Made by a program: the position numbers and the translations under genes. Under the pieces are notes generated by a model. It searched no databases. It saw only the letters and a program-made list of their open reading frames with translations, and was not told the DNA's origin. Of a DNA stretch of 64,000 nt, positions 21,977 to 34,160 are shown one piece after another. The stretch's first letter is position 1. The number at the start of each line of letters is the position of its first letter. This stretch comes from Lepus europaeus. Taxonomy: Eukaryota; Chordata; Mammalia; Lagomorpha; Leporidae. The stretch is from assembly GCF_033115175.1 (NCBI RefSeq), contig NC_084850.1, forward strand, positions 4,463,024-4,527,023, given 5' to 3'.

Positions 21977-23059
21977 CGCTGGTGGGCAGAGGTCAGAGGG
22001 CATTGCTATCCCGGGGGCCTCTTTGTCCTCCCAGCGACTCCTCCCCCTGGTGCTTGGCATAGCCCTGAGCCCCGGTCCTCTGCGGAATCGTGTCGTCTCC
22101 CATCAGACCAAGGCGCCGACAGCCAGGGTCCCGTGACGCGGTAATGGTGAGAGGGGAGTGGTGTGGCTCCAGGGCGTCCTGGGGACCTGGAGGGCGGCGA
22201 GCAGGGCTGGGCTGAGTTTCGGGGGTGTCTTCTCTTCTCTGGTGGTTGGTCGCATCCTGGCTTCTGGATTAAGTGCTCCGTGGAAAGTGAGAGGTGTCCC
22301 TGCTACCCTGGAGCCTTTGTCCAGGGGCAGCCTGTGCATGAAGAGTCTGCGTGCCAGGCCAGACGCTCCATGGGGCCTGCGGTGCCCATGGCCATGCCCA
22401 TCGCTCAGAGAAGACACCCGCCTCCCACGGGTGCCTGAATCAGCCAGACACACCGGGGCACTTGAAAGGGTTCCTGCGAAGATTTTTATTGTTTATTTTA
22501 TTCGCAGAAATAGAATCGTTTTCATTTATCTCAAAGATGCTATTCGAAGAACAAATCGATACCGCCATGCCCCACTACCCCTTCCTTTTTTTCTTTTAAT
22601 TTTTCGATACTGTATTTTCAACATACTTAATGATCACAGGCTTAAGACTCCATTAAATATAGCGCTCAATTAGTGGAAAGTTGAAGGAGCACGTTTCCAC
22701 CATATTCCAAAATATTGACCGATCTATAAAGAATAAAAAAATATCATAAGAACCCAGTTTCACCCTTAAACATTCAGGTTCCAGATAGCTACATATAGCT
22801 TTATGTGATTTGTATTTATATCTACATCTGTGTTCATAAAGACATATGTATACAGTGGGCAGTGGGTCTTGACATACTCATGGCAAATGAACATCATCTT
22901 TTCTTCCCAGTAGTATTATTTCTTCCAAAATTTTATTATTGTAAAATATACATAAGGTAACGTTTACTAATCATTTCTGATTATCGATTTCAGAGGCATT
23001 AAGCATACTCACACTGTTGTAGCACTATCACTACCAGCCACCTCCGAAATTTTTTCGTC

Positions 23060-24235
23060 TTCACAAACTGAAAGTCTGTCCCCATTAAACACTCACTCCC
23101 TATCCTCATTTCCACAAGCCCCTGAAAATCACTATCGTACTCTCTGTCTATATGAATGTGATGCCTCTGAATATCCCTTGTGAGTGGACTACTACTGTAT
23201 TTGTCCTTTAGTGACTGGCCTGTTCACTTAGCATAAGGTCCTCTGGTCTCACCCACATTCTAGTGTATATTGGCAAACCCCCCCTTTTTTAAAAAAAAAT
23301 GGTTGAATAATATTGCATTTTGTGGCTGTTAGACAAAACTATTTTCTCCCATTCTGTTGGTTACCTTTTGACTTTGCTGATTTTTTTGTAGTTCAGACTT
23401 CTCAGCTTGATGTAATCCCATTGGACAATTTTGGCTTTGATTGCCTACACTTTTGGGCTTTCTCCAAAAAGTCCTTGTCTATGCCAATGCCTTGCAGAGT
23501 TTCCCCAATGTTCTCTGGTAATTTGATGGTATAAGTTGTAGATTTAGGTCCTTGTTCCATTTTGAGTGGATTTGGTGTAAGATGTGAGGCAATGTGTCCA
23601 GTCATCCAAGGACAGACCCTTGTTTGGTTTTAAACTTTGGGATATATTAGTCGTGCTGCTATGAACATGAGTATACAATCATCTCTTTGAAACTGTGCTT
23701 TCAAGACTTTGGAATATGTATCCAGATGTGGAATGCTTGGGTCATACCATAATCCTACTTCTAATATTTTGAGGAGCTGCCAGATTTTCCATAGCAACTC
23801 TACCGTTTTATATGCTAACAGTACACCGGTCCTCCAGTTTCTCCATCTGCCCTGCAACACTTGCTATTTTTTTTGTTTTTTTTTCATAGTAGCCACCCAC
23901 GTGAATGGTTAAGTGTTTCTCATTGTGGGTTTGATTTGCATTTGCCTAATGATTGGTGATTTACCTAATGATTAGTTGAACAATTTTTCTTGTGCTTATT
24001 GACCACTTGTGTATCTTTGTTGAGGAATGTCTTTTGCCAATTTTTAGTCAGGGCATTTGTTGTTGACACATAAGGGTGCTTCACATTTTCTGGGTAGTAA
24101 CACCTCCACAGATATGATTCACAAATATTTTCTCCCATTCCATGTTCACTGAGGTGTGAAAAACTTGAACTCATGCAGAGATTTTATTCAAGAAAAGTGG
24201 GTGGAAAACACCAGTTATGAAACAATTATGTGTGG
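23060..24235 (-). mobile_element. L1 fragment, antisense, with ORF2 C-terminal coding relic
   Basis: The minus-strand frames at 23402-23605 and 23630-23860 encode L1 ORF2p C-terminal-like sequence (IGIDKDFLEKAQ; SIPHLDTYSKV; MFIAA). They are broken by stops and the fragment is not functional. Confidence 0.7.
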
Positions 24236-24274
24236 ATTTCCAGCGTCTTTTACACCAAAATCACCTTATATTTA

Positions 24275-24458
24275 AAAATTATTTTTATTTCTTTGAATGA
24301 GAGAGAGACAGGCACAGAGAGGGAGTGAGTCTGAAGAGGGAGAGGGAGAGGGATAGAAAAAGGAGGGAGAGGGAGCGTGAAGAGAGGGAGAGTGAAGAGA
24401 GGGAGAGGCACAGCAAGCGGGCAAGGGAAAGGAAGATGAGGGAGAGAGAGAGGAAAAA

Positions 24459-24500
<42 letters not shown>

Positions 24501-24772
24501 AGAGAGGGAGAGGGAGAGGGAGGACGAGAGGCAGAGGGAAGACAGGGAGAGGGGAGAGGCAGAGATCTTCCAACCACTGGTTCACTCCCCAAATGCTTGC
24601 AAGAGTGGGTGCTATGCCAAGTTGAAGCTAGTATCCTGGAACTCAATCCAGGTCTCCCACATTGTAGTGGGGACCCATGTACTTGAGCCATCGCCTGCTG
24701 CCTTACAAGGTTCACAATAGTAGGGAGCTGGAATCCTAATGGAGGTGGAGGCTCAATCCAAGGTACTCTTGT
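24275..24772 (-). mobile_element. Old SINE with long purine tail
   Basis: The reversed tail at 24295-24560 is almost all A/G. The body (CACTGGTTCACTCCCCAAAT) and a diverged head end near 24772. It is paralogous to 27813-28200. Confidence 0.7.
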
Positions 24773-24924
24773 GATTTTTTAACATCCAAAACAAAGGTAT
24801 GTTGGCATTTACAAGGAATGATTCAGTGAATCCATACTTATAACTATGTACCAAATGATTAGACATGCACACATTTTCTATCCTCTATCTAATAACTACC
24901 AGAAATAAGAGAAAACATGTGATA

Positions 24925-26430
24925 ACTTCCTTTTCTTGGCATGGCTTTCGTCATTACCGTGATGATCTCCAGTTGAATCCGTCTTGTTGCAAATATCATG
25001 ATTTCATTTTTTATGTCTGAGTAATATTCGATTGCATTTTCTTGATGCAGCCATCAGTTGGTAGGCATCTAGGTTGATTCCATATCTAAGATATTGTGAA
25101 TTGTTGTGTGTTATAAACATAGGAGTGCAGATAAATCTTTCATATGCTACTTTCATTTCCTTCGGATGTATTTCCAGGTTGGGATAGCTGGGTCATATGA
25201 TAGATCTATTTATAGTTTTCTGATGAATTTCCATAAATCTTCTGCAATGGTTTTACCATGCTACATTCCTGTTAATAGTGCGTTAGAAGTACCCTTTTCT
25301 ATACATCCTCACCAGAACTTACTATTTTTCAATTTGAGGATGATAGTCATTCTTTTTTTTAAAAAAGATTTATTTTATTTATTTGAAAGACAGAGTTACA
25401 GAGAGAGGTAGAGACAGAGCGAGAGGTCTTCCATCTGCTGGTTCACTTCCCAGATGGCCACAACGGCCACAGCTGCACCGATCTGAAGCCAGGAGCCAGG
25501 AGCTGCCTCTGGGTCTCCCACGCGGGTGCAGGGGCCCAAGGACCTGGGCCATCTTCTGCTGCTTTCCCAGGCCATAGCAGAGAGCTGGACAGGAAGAGAG
25601 CAGCCGGGACCACAACCGGCGCCCATATGGGATGTCGGCGCTTCAGGCCAGGGCTTTACCCCGCTGCGCCACAGGGCCAGCCCCAAGGGGATGATAGCCA
25701 TTCCAACTGGGGTGAGGTGATGCCTCATTCTTGTTTTTGATGTCAAGTGACTCTGAGCATTCTGTCTTGTGTCTGTTAGCCACATGTGTGTCGTACTTTG
25801 AAAAATGCTTGTTCAAATCCCTTTTCCAATTCTTAACTGGATTGTTTCTTTTGTTGTTGTTGAATTTCTCAATCTCATTTTATATTTTGGATTTTAATCC
25901 TTTATCCGATGTATAGTTTGTGAGTACTTCCCACATTCTATTGGTTTTCAGTTTGTTGACTGCTGTGCAGAAGCTTCTTAGTTTAATGCAATCACATGTA
26001 TGTAGTTTTGCTTTTATTGCCTACACTTCATGGTTCTTTTATAAGAAGTCTTGGCCTAGGCCAATGTGTTGCAGCATTTCCCCTATGTGTTCCTCTAGTA
26101 GTGTCATAGTTTCAGGTCTTAGGTTTAGTTGCTTGATTCACTGTGAGTGGGTTTTTGTAAAGGTTGCATGGCATGGGTCTTGTTTCAAACTTCTACATGT
26201 GGAAATCTAATATTTCCATCATCATTTGTTGAAGAGACTGTCTTTTCTCCAGGGATCCGTTTGTCAATGATTAGCTGCTGATACATGTGTGAATTAATTT
26301 CCAAGGTTTCTATTCTGTTCCATTGTTCCATATGTCTATTTTAGTGGCAATATCAGTCCATTTTGATTATTATGGCCCTAGAGTAGGTCTTGAAATCTGG
26401 TATTTTGATACGTCTGTATTTTTCATTGCT
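24925..26430 (-). mobile_element. L1 fragment, antisense, split by a SINE
   Basis: Both sides of the SINE at 25353-25684 are continuous L1 ORF2/3' sequence in reverse, for example GGGATAGCTGGGTCATATGA (25182-25201) and CATCATTTGTTGAAGAGACT near 26220. No open reading frame of note. Confidence 0.75.
25353..25684 (-). mobile_element. C-type SINE inside L1
   Basis: Reversed and full length. GGATGATAGTCATTC (25338-25352) and GGATGATAGCCATTC (25689-25703) are the target-site duplication, with one mismatch. Confidence 0.9.
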
Positions 26431-26949
26431 TATTTTATTTGTAGAAATAGAATCATCTTCATTTATCTCAAAGATGCTATTTTAAGAACAAATCGATATT
26501 GCCATGCCTCTCTCCTCCTTTCTTTCCTTTAAATTCTTCTAATTTTTGTGATAAGGTACTTTCAGTTTACTTAATAATCACAGGCTCATGATGCCAGGAA
26601 ATAAATTGCTCAACAAGTAAAAATTTAAAAGATCCATTTTTCCACCAGAATGTTGACAGTGTTATAAGCAAGAATCAACTCAGAAGACGTCAATTTCCCT
26701 CGTGTACTTTCACACAGAAATATTGATAGGTGTATGTAATTTGCAGTTATATTTACATCCATATTCTAAAAATTTTTGTATAACAGGTCTTCAAAAAGTC
26801 ATTATAAATGCACATTATCTTTTCTTCCCATAAACACTACTTTTTTCCAAACCTCTTTATTGTGGTAAAATATGCATAATAGAAAATCCACTAATCATTT
26901 CTAAGTGTCTTGTTCATTGGCATTAATCATATTCATACTGTTGTAGCAC

Positions 26950-27435
26950 TATCACCATAATCCTATTTTTTTTATTTTTTGAGACGCTGCCATATTATTT
27001 CCATAGCAGCTGTACTGTTTTATATGCTCACAGTACACCAGATCTCCAGTTTCTCCACCTCCTCTCCAACATTTGTTACTTTCTGCGTTTTTCATAGTAG
27101 CCATCCCAGTGTATGTGTAGTAGTGTCTCATTGTGGTTTTGATTTCCATTTGCCTAACGATTAGTAATCTTGAGTATCTTTTTCTGTGCTTATTGAACCA
27201 CTTGAGTATGTTCTTTGAGAAATGTCCATTGCCAATTTTTAATCAAGTTATTTGATATTCTTTTGTTAAGTCATATGGGTGCTTCACATATGCTGGACAT
27301 TAATGCCATCTCAGACATATGATTTGCAAATATTTTGTCCCATTCTCTGTTAACTGAGGTGTAAAAAACTTAAGCTCAATGCAGAGATTTTTCCAAGAAA
27401 TATGGGTGGAAATGCAGATTATGAAACAACTATGC
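26950..27435 (-). mobile_element. L1 fragment, antisense
   Basis: Colinear with 23745-24240 and degenerate. Confidence 0.65.
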
Positions 27436-27442
27436 ATTGATT

Positions 27443-27769
27443 TCTTTTTTAAATATTTTTATTTTTTTATTTGAGAGGTAGAGTTACAGTGAGAGGGAGA
27501 GACAGAGAGAAACGTCTTCCATCTTGTGGTTCACTGCCCAAATGGCCACAATGGCTGGAGCTGAGCTGATCTGAAGCCAGGAGCCAGGAGCTTCTTCTGG
27601 GTCTCCCACGAAGGTGCAGGGGCCCAAGCACTTGGGCCATCTTCTACTGCTTTCCCAGGCCATAGCAGAGAGCTGGATCTGAAGGGGAGCAGCTGGGACT
27701 AGAACTGGTGCACATATGGGATGTCAGCACCACAGGCGGAAGATTAACCTGTGCCACAGTGCCAGCCCC
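27443..27769 (-). mobile_element. C-type SINE
   Basis: Reversed and near full length, with the head ending GCCAGCCCC at 27769. Absent from copy A of the duplication, so it inserted later. Confidence 0.9.
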
Positions 27770-27812
27770 GAGTGGATTTCATAAGTTTATTGTACCAGGG
27801 TGAACATATCTT

Positions 27813-28200
27813 TTAAAAAACACTTTATTTTTTGCTTTGAAATATAGATAGAGGGAATGTTTGTGTGTGTTTGTGTGCTGTGTATGTGTGTGTGTGTTTG
27901 AGAGAGTGCCAGGTAGTGATAGCCAGCTTAATAGAGAATTCCTCTAACCTTTGGTTTAATTCCCAAATGCTTGCAAGACCTGGTGCTATGCCAAGTTGAA
28001 GCCAGTATCTTGGAACTCAGTGCAGGTCTCCCACATGATGGCAGGGACCCAAGTACTTGAGCCATCACCTACTGCTCTGCAGGGTACCCATTAGCAGAGT
28101 GCTGAAATCCTAAATTGAGCAGAGGCACAAACTCAGGCACTCTGATAAGAGATGCCAGTCTCCAAGTGGCTGTCTTAACCACTGCAATAAACATTTGCCT
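27813..28200 (-). mobile_element. Old SINE, GT-rich tail
   Basis: Reversed. A (GT)n-like tail (27858-27905) is followed by body and head, paralogous to 24275-24772. Confidence 0.65.
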
Positions 28201-28354
28201 ACTCATAAATTTACCTGCTTTCCACAAGTTTTGAAGTACTCACATATATAAACCTATTTCATTAAGCAATTTCTAATCGTAGTATTGCTGCTTCAGACTT
28301 ATACTGCCTGTTCTTTTTCTAATCTACTCACTATATACTATGAAACAAGGTTTC

Positions 28355-28665
28355 AAAAGGGCCTGTGTTCAGTCAGGTGGTCACATGAGGTGCACACAGA
28401 GACACCCTCACCAACTGGTTTACTTCCTTCATAACAGCAACTTTTGGGGCTGGGTCAGGACAATGCTAGGAACCTGAATTATACCCAACTCTCCGGTGTG
28501 GGAGGCACAGCTGAAGTACTATAGGGATCATCTAATGCCTCCCAGGATGGGTGCACATTAGCAAGAAGCCAGGATCGAGGCAGAGCCAAGGATTTGAACC
28601 CTGGAACTCAGATATGTGCTGCAGTTGTCCTACTTGGTATTTGAACCACTATGTCAACTGCCTGC
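28355..28665 (-). mobile_element. Old, heavily diverged C-type SINE
   Basis: The body is recognisable around GGGCTGGGTCAGG and TGCACATTAGCAAGAAGCCA. The purine tail is almost lost. Confidence 0.5.
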
Positions 28666-28669
28666 CATG

Positions 28670-29120
28670 TCTTTTGGTTTTCTTTTTCCCTTCTATGATT
28701 AACTAAGGCTGAATTTTTTTTACAGAATTCACAGTCCAATCTTCACAGGGACTTTGCTACCTATAGATAACCCAGTAAATCTTCAGTGAATTTAAACAGA
28801 ATTGATATTTATTGAATATTCTCTTTTTCAACAGTGAATGTGGCATACTGTTATGTTTATTTCACATTTTTCTGAATCTATTAGGAAACTCTTACAGTTG
28901 TCTCTACAAAGCTCTTGGATATTTTTTAAAGATGTGTTCATTTAAATTTGTAATCTATTTCACTTATGTGTGGTATTGTTTCTATCTCATGTTCTAAGTT
29001 ACAGTTGTGTAACAAGTCTGTTGCCTTTGCTGTAGTGATCTTCCGCACGGCTGTTTTCTGAAGTCTCTTATTCACTTGAACTTTGGGTCTTTGAATTTCA
29101 TTGAATTTTATTTAGAGATA
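28670..29120. other. Unassigned AT-rich spacer
   Basis: No gene or repeat was recognised. Confidence 0.4.
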
Positions 29121-29137
29121 ATCATACAACAAATTCT

Positions 29138-29475
29138 TTTTTTTTTGACAGGCAGAATGGACAGTGAGAGAGAGAGATAGAGAGAAAGGTCTTCCTTTTT
29201 GCCGTTGGTTCACCCTCCAATGGCCGCGGCGGTTGGCGCACTGTGGCCGGTGCACCGCACTGATCCGATGGCAGGAGCCAGGTGCTTCTCCTGGTCTCCC
29301 ATGGGGTGCGGGGCCCAAGGACTTGGGCCATCCTCCACTGCACTCCCTGGCCACAGCAGAGATCTGGCCTGGAAGAGGGGCAATCGGGACAGGATCGGTG
29401 CCCCGACCGGGACTAGAACCCCGTGTGCCAGTGCCGTAAGGTGGAGGATTAGCCTATTGAGCCGCGGCGCCGGCC
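29138..29475 (-). mobile_element. C-type SINE with perfect 17-bp target-site duplication
   Basis: ATCATACAACAAATTCT occurs at 29121-29137 and 29476-29492. Young subfamily (starts GACAGGCAGAATGGACAGTG, ends GGCGCCGGCC). Confidence 0.95.
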
Positions 29476-29621
29476 ATCATACAACAAATTCTATCATCAT
29501 TTCCTTTTAATGTTCACACTTCCTTTTACCTTTCTATCTACAAATCTGACTCTGAGTTCCACTTGAACCTAGGACAAGTAGCAATGAGTTTTTCCTTGAC
29601 CTGAATGGAAATGCTTTCAAC

Positions 29622-30060
29622 GTTTATTTTTTTTTAAGATTTTATTTATTGGGGCCGGCGCTGTAGCACGGCAGGTTAATGCCCTGGCCTGAAGCACCAG
29701 CATCCCATATGGGCACTGGTTCAAGACCTGGCTTCTCTACTTCCAATCCAGCTCTCTGCTATGGCCTGGAAAAGTAGTAGAAGATGGCCCAAGTCCTTGG
29801 GCCCCTGCACCCACGTGGGAGGCCTGGAGAAGCTCCTGGCTCCTGGCTTGAGATTGGTGCAGCTCTGGCCATTGTGGCCAATTGGGGGGTGAACCAGTGG
29901 ATGGAAGAACTTTCTGTTTCTCTTTCTCTCTCTCTCTTTCTCCCTCTTCTCTCTCTGTGTAACTTTACCTCTCAAATAAATTAATACAATCTTTTTAAAG
30001 ATTTATTTATTTATTTGAAAGTCAGAGTTACAGACACTGAGAGGGAGAGACAACAGTTTG
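29622..30060 (-). mobile_element. Partial SINE tail hosting a nested SINE
   Basis: Tail pieces lie at 29622-29650 and 29997-30060. Downstream to 30210 the expected SINE body is absent and the sequence is unassigned. Confidence 0.5.
29651..29996 (+). mobile_element. Nested C-type SINE
   Basis: Forward copy from GGGGCCGGCGCTGTAGCACG to its A-rich tail. It is flanked by AAGATTTTATTTATT (29636-29650) and AAAGATTTATTTATT (29997-30011). Confidence 0.9.
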
Positions 30061-30210
30061 GAGGGGCCCAGGTCCCGCCAGCAGTCAATAGGAAGATGCA
30101 GTGTGAGAACTGAGGGAACCTGGGACACCAGAACAGAAGAGTACATCCACTCCTGCTCTCATGGTACTGGATGTGGTGGCAGAATTTCTTGAGTCTAAGA
30201 CAAGTGACCA

Positions 30211-30537
30211 GGGCTGGCACTGTGGCATAGCAGGAAAAGCTGCCACCTGCAGTGCTGGCATCCCGTATGAGTGCCAGTTCGAATCCTGGCTGCTCCACTT
30301 CTGATCCAGCTCTCTGCTATGGCCTGGGAAAGCAGTAGAAGATGGCCCAAGTGCTTGGGCCCCTGCACCTTCGTGGGAGACCCAGAAGAAGCTCCTGCCT
30401 CCTCGCTCTGGATTGGTGCATTGCGGCCAACTGGGGAGTGAACCAGTGGATTGAAGACCTCTCTCTCTCTCTCTCTCTCTGGTTCTCTCTGTGTGTAACT
30501 CTGACTTTCAAATAAATGTAAAAAATCTTTTTTGAAA
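30211..30537 (+). mobile_element. C-type SINE
   Basis: Forward, full length: GGGCTGGCACTGTGGCATAG head, CT tail at 30462-30492, then AAATAAATG. Confidence 0.9.
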
Positions 30538-30539
30538 AA

Positions 30540-31625
30540 GAGATTTTTCTGAGAAGATCAGTTTGCCTGTAAATTCTCTGTGTGCATACCTACCATGCAG
30601 TAACTGCTTCAGATACAGGATCATATTTAATTTTCAATTTATTCTAAAAATCTCAGCAGGGAAGATTAGCCTTTTTCCTCCAATAGCGCTTTTCTGCAAT
30701 TTCCTTTGCAATAGTCTCTAATATTAGTAGGCTGAAAATTTTCTCCTTTATGTTGAATCATGGTCAAAATCTCAACCTGTGAGTCTTTGCTGCCCTCCAC
30801 ATAATTGAGAATGCCTGAACACATGTACAAGTGCCATTAGATTATAAATCAGGATTTTCCTTGGGGAAATACACAATAAACAGTGGGAAGATCAATGTTT
30901 TTTACTATTAAAATCAGAGTCAGCATATCCAACAAAGAAGCATTTTTTCCACTTAGGGGGGACTCCAGGGCTTGTGAATATAATAGTGATTTCTATGGTC
31001 TTTCCTCATCTGTAGTGTATGAGGCACTGTTTTTTTAATCAATAAGATCAAACATAAGCTCTTTCACGTGTATTATGTGTTCAGTGGCCTGTTTCTAATC
31101 AGACATTCCATTAAAAGCCTACTACAATATCAGCATGGTTTCAGAAACTATCCTAACATTGCATCCGAAGAAAAAGTAGATTACTTTCCAAAGTAGACTA
31201 TATTCATCAATCAGATGGAAAACTGTGCATTTGCATTCTCGGGCCTGATTGTACATGTGTGTAATATAACCAAGTGTCTAAACATCACTGTTCAAAGTGA
31301 ACTTTTATACCAAAGGGGTGTTGCTATTAGAGATATTCTAACATGAATAATGTGGCATATGGGCAACTTCAGGATGTAGGCATGCTTTATGATTCAGGCG
31401 GTGTCATGCTCTATGGGGGAGGCAGGTGATTATGTGCTGTTCTATGAGGAGCAGGATGTAACCTTCAGAAAATCATTTTTTTACCTTCACATTTTAGGTG
31501 AGCTTTTAGTACCTTGTCTTTCTTTCTGTTAACTGAGACACTATACAGTACTGAGTAAAGAAATATAGATAGATCTCTGCCTCAGGAATGAAAAGGAATG
31601 GGAATAGTGCATGCTCCAGATAAAT
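30540..31625. other. Unassigned unique sequence
   Basis: No open frame, domain or clear repeat was recognised in this kilobase. Confidence 0.45.
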
Positions 31626-31629
31626 TCAG

Positions 31630-31865
31630 ATCAGTAGTCTTTTTCCAGCTCTGTCACTTACTAGCCAGTGTTCCTGGGAAACCCCATGCTCTGTGAGCCT
31701 CATGGTCATCATCTTTAAAATGGGTTTGACAGACATTTTGTTTGTAGGACCACTGGAACATAGAACTATATTAAAATACCTAGTATAGTGCTATGCATCC
31801 AATGGCCCTTTAATGACTATCATGGAATGAGAATTAATCCAAGAATCCTGAAGACAATGAAATAT
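31630..31865 (+). repeat. MIR element
   Basis: AGCTCTGTCACTTACTAGCC (about 31651-31670) is followed by TCATCTTTAAAATGGGTT and an AGTGCTATGCAT-type 3' end, in the canonical MIR order. Confidence 0.7.
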
Positions 31866-31902
31866 GAGTAGACTCAGTCTTCATTACAGCATTTTCTTTT
31901 TA

Positions 31903-31950
31903 AAGTTTTATTATTTATTTATTTATATTTGTTTGAAAATCAAAACAACA

Positions 31951-31985
<35 letters not shown>

Positions 31986-32238
31986 CATCAGTTGGTTCAT
32001 TCCACAAATGTCCTCAGCAGCTGGGGGTGGGACATGCTTTAGCCAGGAGCCAGAAACTCATTCCAGGGTCTCCACGTAGAAGGTAGGAACCCATGTACTT
32101 CAACCATTACCTACTACCTCTTAGGGTGTACATTAGCAGGAAGCTGGTCTTAGCAGTGGAGCAATAACCTGAACCCATGCACTCCAGTATAGGCTGCAGT
32201 TGTCTTAAACACTCTGTCAAAATACCCACCCCTCCCCC
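31903..32238 (-). mobile_element. Old C-type SINE
   Basis: Reversed. TTTATTTATTTATATTTG tail, (GA)n at 31953-31981, diverged body and head. Confidence 0.7.
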
Positions 32239-32239
32239 A

Positions 32240-33210
32240 GACTTTGATTAAACTGAGCTAGATAACTGGATGGCTATGAGATTTTGTTCTCTGAGTTCAA
32301 TCCAGAGAAGTGGCACAAAGGCATCCTGTCAGTCATTTACAGAGCCAGCAAGTACCCTGGTGTCCCCACACATAAAGTTAAACGCTATAGCAGATTATTA
32401 AAGTGGAATGTGGGGGACAGGGACTACTCAATCCCCAAAACACCTCAGCTCATTGCAGAATTTGGAAAGGTGCTATGTGTGAGAGGGTCTTGGGGTCCTG
32501 AGGGATGTGGGTTGTGATGACTATCAATGACTCCAGGAGAGACTGAGGATGTGCTCTCCCCATTAGACCTATAAGTGCCCTGGGATGGCCAGGAAAAGAC
32601 ATGTTAACAGAATGAAATCAGCAGGGAACTGTCGCCATGGACAATGTCATTAATCCTGTGACCATGGAAAAGGCCCAGGGAGAACCCCTGTGTGGTAGTC
32701 CATCATGGAACCAAGGAAGCAAGCACTCTGCTAGAGACAAGGACATTGCATGACTATTCTTGGAGGGAGATGAAGGGTGTGGAGAGAGTTGGCCCAGAGA
32801 GGCCATGGATGGCAGGGCTGCAACAACCAGATGACCCAAGTAGCCCCTATCATTTTCCTGGAGTAATTTCCAGGTTTAGCATCCCCTGCAACAACTCCTG
32901 TGTGGGATTTCAATACCCAGGTACTGAGCCAACACTGAGAAGAGCAGGACAGAGCATGCAGAAAGCTCACTATGCCCATGGAGACAACATGAGGCTCTCT
33001 GAATGCCCTGAGGTTGTACCTGAGGCCTCTCAGCTATGGTTTTGCTCCTCTGAGATACCCCTTTGTGCCACCTATTATGAATAAATCCCTGATATCAGTC
33101 CGTACTTGTTTGGCAAGGGGATGACCTCCTGCTTGTTTCTTACCAGCCTTTCTCTATGGCAAATGACTCCTGCCAGGTGTCCTTATGCCCTTCCTGAGTA
33201 AGTGAGAGAT
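32240..33210 (+). other. Unidentified region with open frames (possible retroelement or retroposed relic)
   Basis: A plus-strand frame (32284-32517, no ATG start) gives a peptide with SVIYRASKYPGVPTHKVKR and AEFGKVLCV. A second frame (32692-33084) contains FSIPCNNSCVGFQYPG. An AATAAA at about 33080 follows. Neither frame matches a family I can name. Two adjacent frames with ordinary composition plus a polyadenylation-like signal suggest a decayed coding element. An endogenous retroviral fragment is one possibility, but I see no diagnostic motif. Confidence 0.25.
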
Positions 33211-33211
33211 C

Positions 33212-33527
33212 TTAATTTACTTGACAGATAGAGTTAAACAGTGAGAGAGATAGAAAGGTCTTCCTTCCGTTGGTTCACCCCTCAAATGGCCGCCACAGCA
33301 GGAGCTACGCCTATCTGAAGCCAGGAGCCAGGTGCTTCCTCCTGGTCTCCCATGTGGGTGCAGGGGCCCAAGCACCATCTCACACACTTGGGCCATCCTC
33401 CACTGCCTTCCCGGGCCACAGCAGAGAGATGGACTGGAAGAGGAGCAATCAGGACTAGAACCCAGTGCTCATATGGGATGCTGGCACCACAGGCGGAGGA
33501 TTAACCAAGTGAGTCACGGTGCTGGCC
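33212..33527 (-). mobile_element. C-type SINE
   Basis: Reversed. ACTTGACAGATAGAGTTAAA start, head ending GGTGCTGGCC at 33527. Contains a short internal expansion (ACCATCTCACACACTTGGG). Confidence 0.85.
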
Positions 33528-33529
33528 TT

Positions 33530-34145
33530 AAACCTTCTCTTACCTTTGATCCCAGAGCTAAGACTGGGTGTAAAAATGAAAAGGACTGGTGGCAGGATGC
33601 ATGGTGCATAGCCAAGGGTAATGCACAAGACAGCATCTGAGGGCAATGCCAACATTATCTAGCATTCATCCTGTGGATCAATCCAAATGACTCCACAGAC
33701 ACTGACACCCATGTGGATGCAAGATTTCATATGTTCTATGGGCATATGCTCTGGCATGTTTGCCCATTTAGTGCCTGACTGGAAATCTTCTCAGAGGAGT
33801 TGATCTACAAGGCAACATTAGGTCATTTAGCCAATAGGAAGAGAAGGACAAAAGGCTGTGCATGTATATAGGAGTGTAGGGACAATCCATAGACGTTAGT
33901 GTAGCCTTGACAGAGCTGTACCTGCAGCACCTATGTCCAAGTGACAAAAATGACCTTTCCTGGACAATTGTCCTTGAGCCATTAGCTGAAAGGATGCTTG
34001 GCAATTTATACCACTCTACCATTCTTCTCACATTGTTTATTTATTCCTAGGCCTCCCTTGTCATTTTGTGTATAATGGATATTATCTTTCCATGTTACAT
34101 GCCAAATTTTCCTTTCTGAATGAAACAGGGGTGAAACAGGGGAGC
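33530..34145 (+). other. Unidentified continuation of the 32.2-33.2 kb region
   Basis: Short plus-strand stretches such as DWWQDAWCIAKGN (about 33580-33620) and WINPNDSTDTDTHVD look protein-like but are interrupted by stops. They may continue the relic on the other side of the SINE. No family assigned. Confidence 0.2.
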
Positions 34146-34160
34146 AAAATGTTGAGTGCA

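Larger units (their letters stand above)
21430..22460. promoter_or_regulatory. CpG island over the MAGE promoter
   Basis: About 1 kb of GC-rich sequence with many CpGs, in sharp contrast to the AT-rich flanks. MAGE-A genes are silenced by methylation of CpG-rich promoters and activated on demethylation. The frames of up to 178 codons here are best explained by base composition. Confidence 0.75.
22485..24772. repeat. Local tandem duplication, copy A (L1 pieces plus SINE)
   Basis: It aligns with 26428-28200: 22497-22600 with 26440-26530, 22915-23035 with 26840-26955, 23745-24240 with 26955-27440, and 24290-24770 with 27815-28190. Copy A retains about 720 bp (23035-23750) that copy B lacks. Confidence 0.65.
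26428..28200. repeat. Local tandem duplication, copy B
   Basis: Partner of 22485-24772. It has an extra SINE at 27443-27769 and a deletion of about 720 bp whose junction (around 26955, CACCATAATCCTAT) has microhomology to both ends in copy A. Confidence 0.6.

Noticed and set aside
21608..22144. 178-codon plus-strand ORF in the CpG island
   Set aside because: It overlaps the MAGE promoter and first exon on the other strand, in GC-rich DNA where stops are rare. Pro/Arg/Gly/Ser-rich with no domain.
25396..25785. 129-codon minus-strand ORF
   Set aside because: It lies in a SINE. The same peptide phrases (AMAWESSRRWP, LGPCT..GDPE) recur in nearly every SINE copy in the window.
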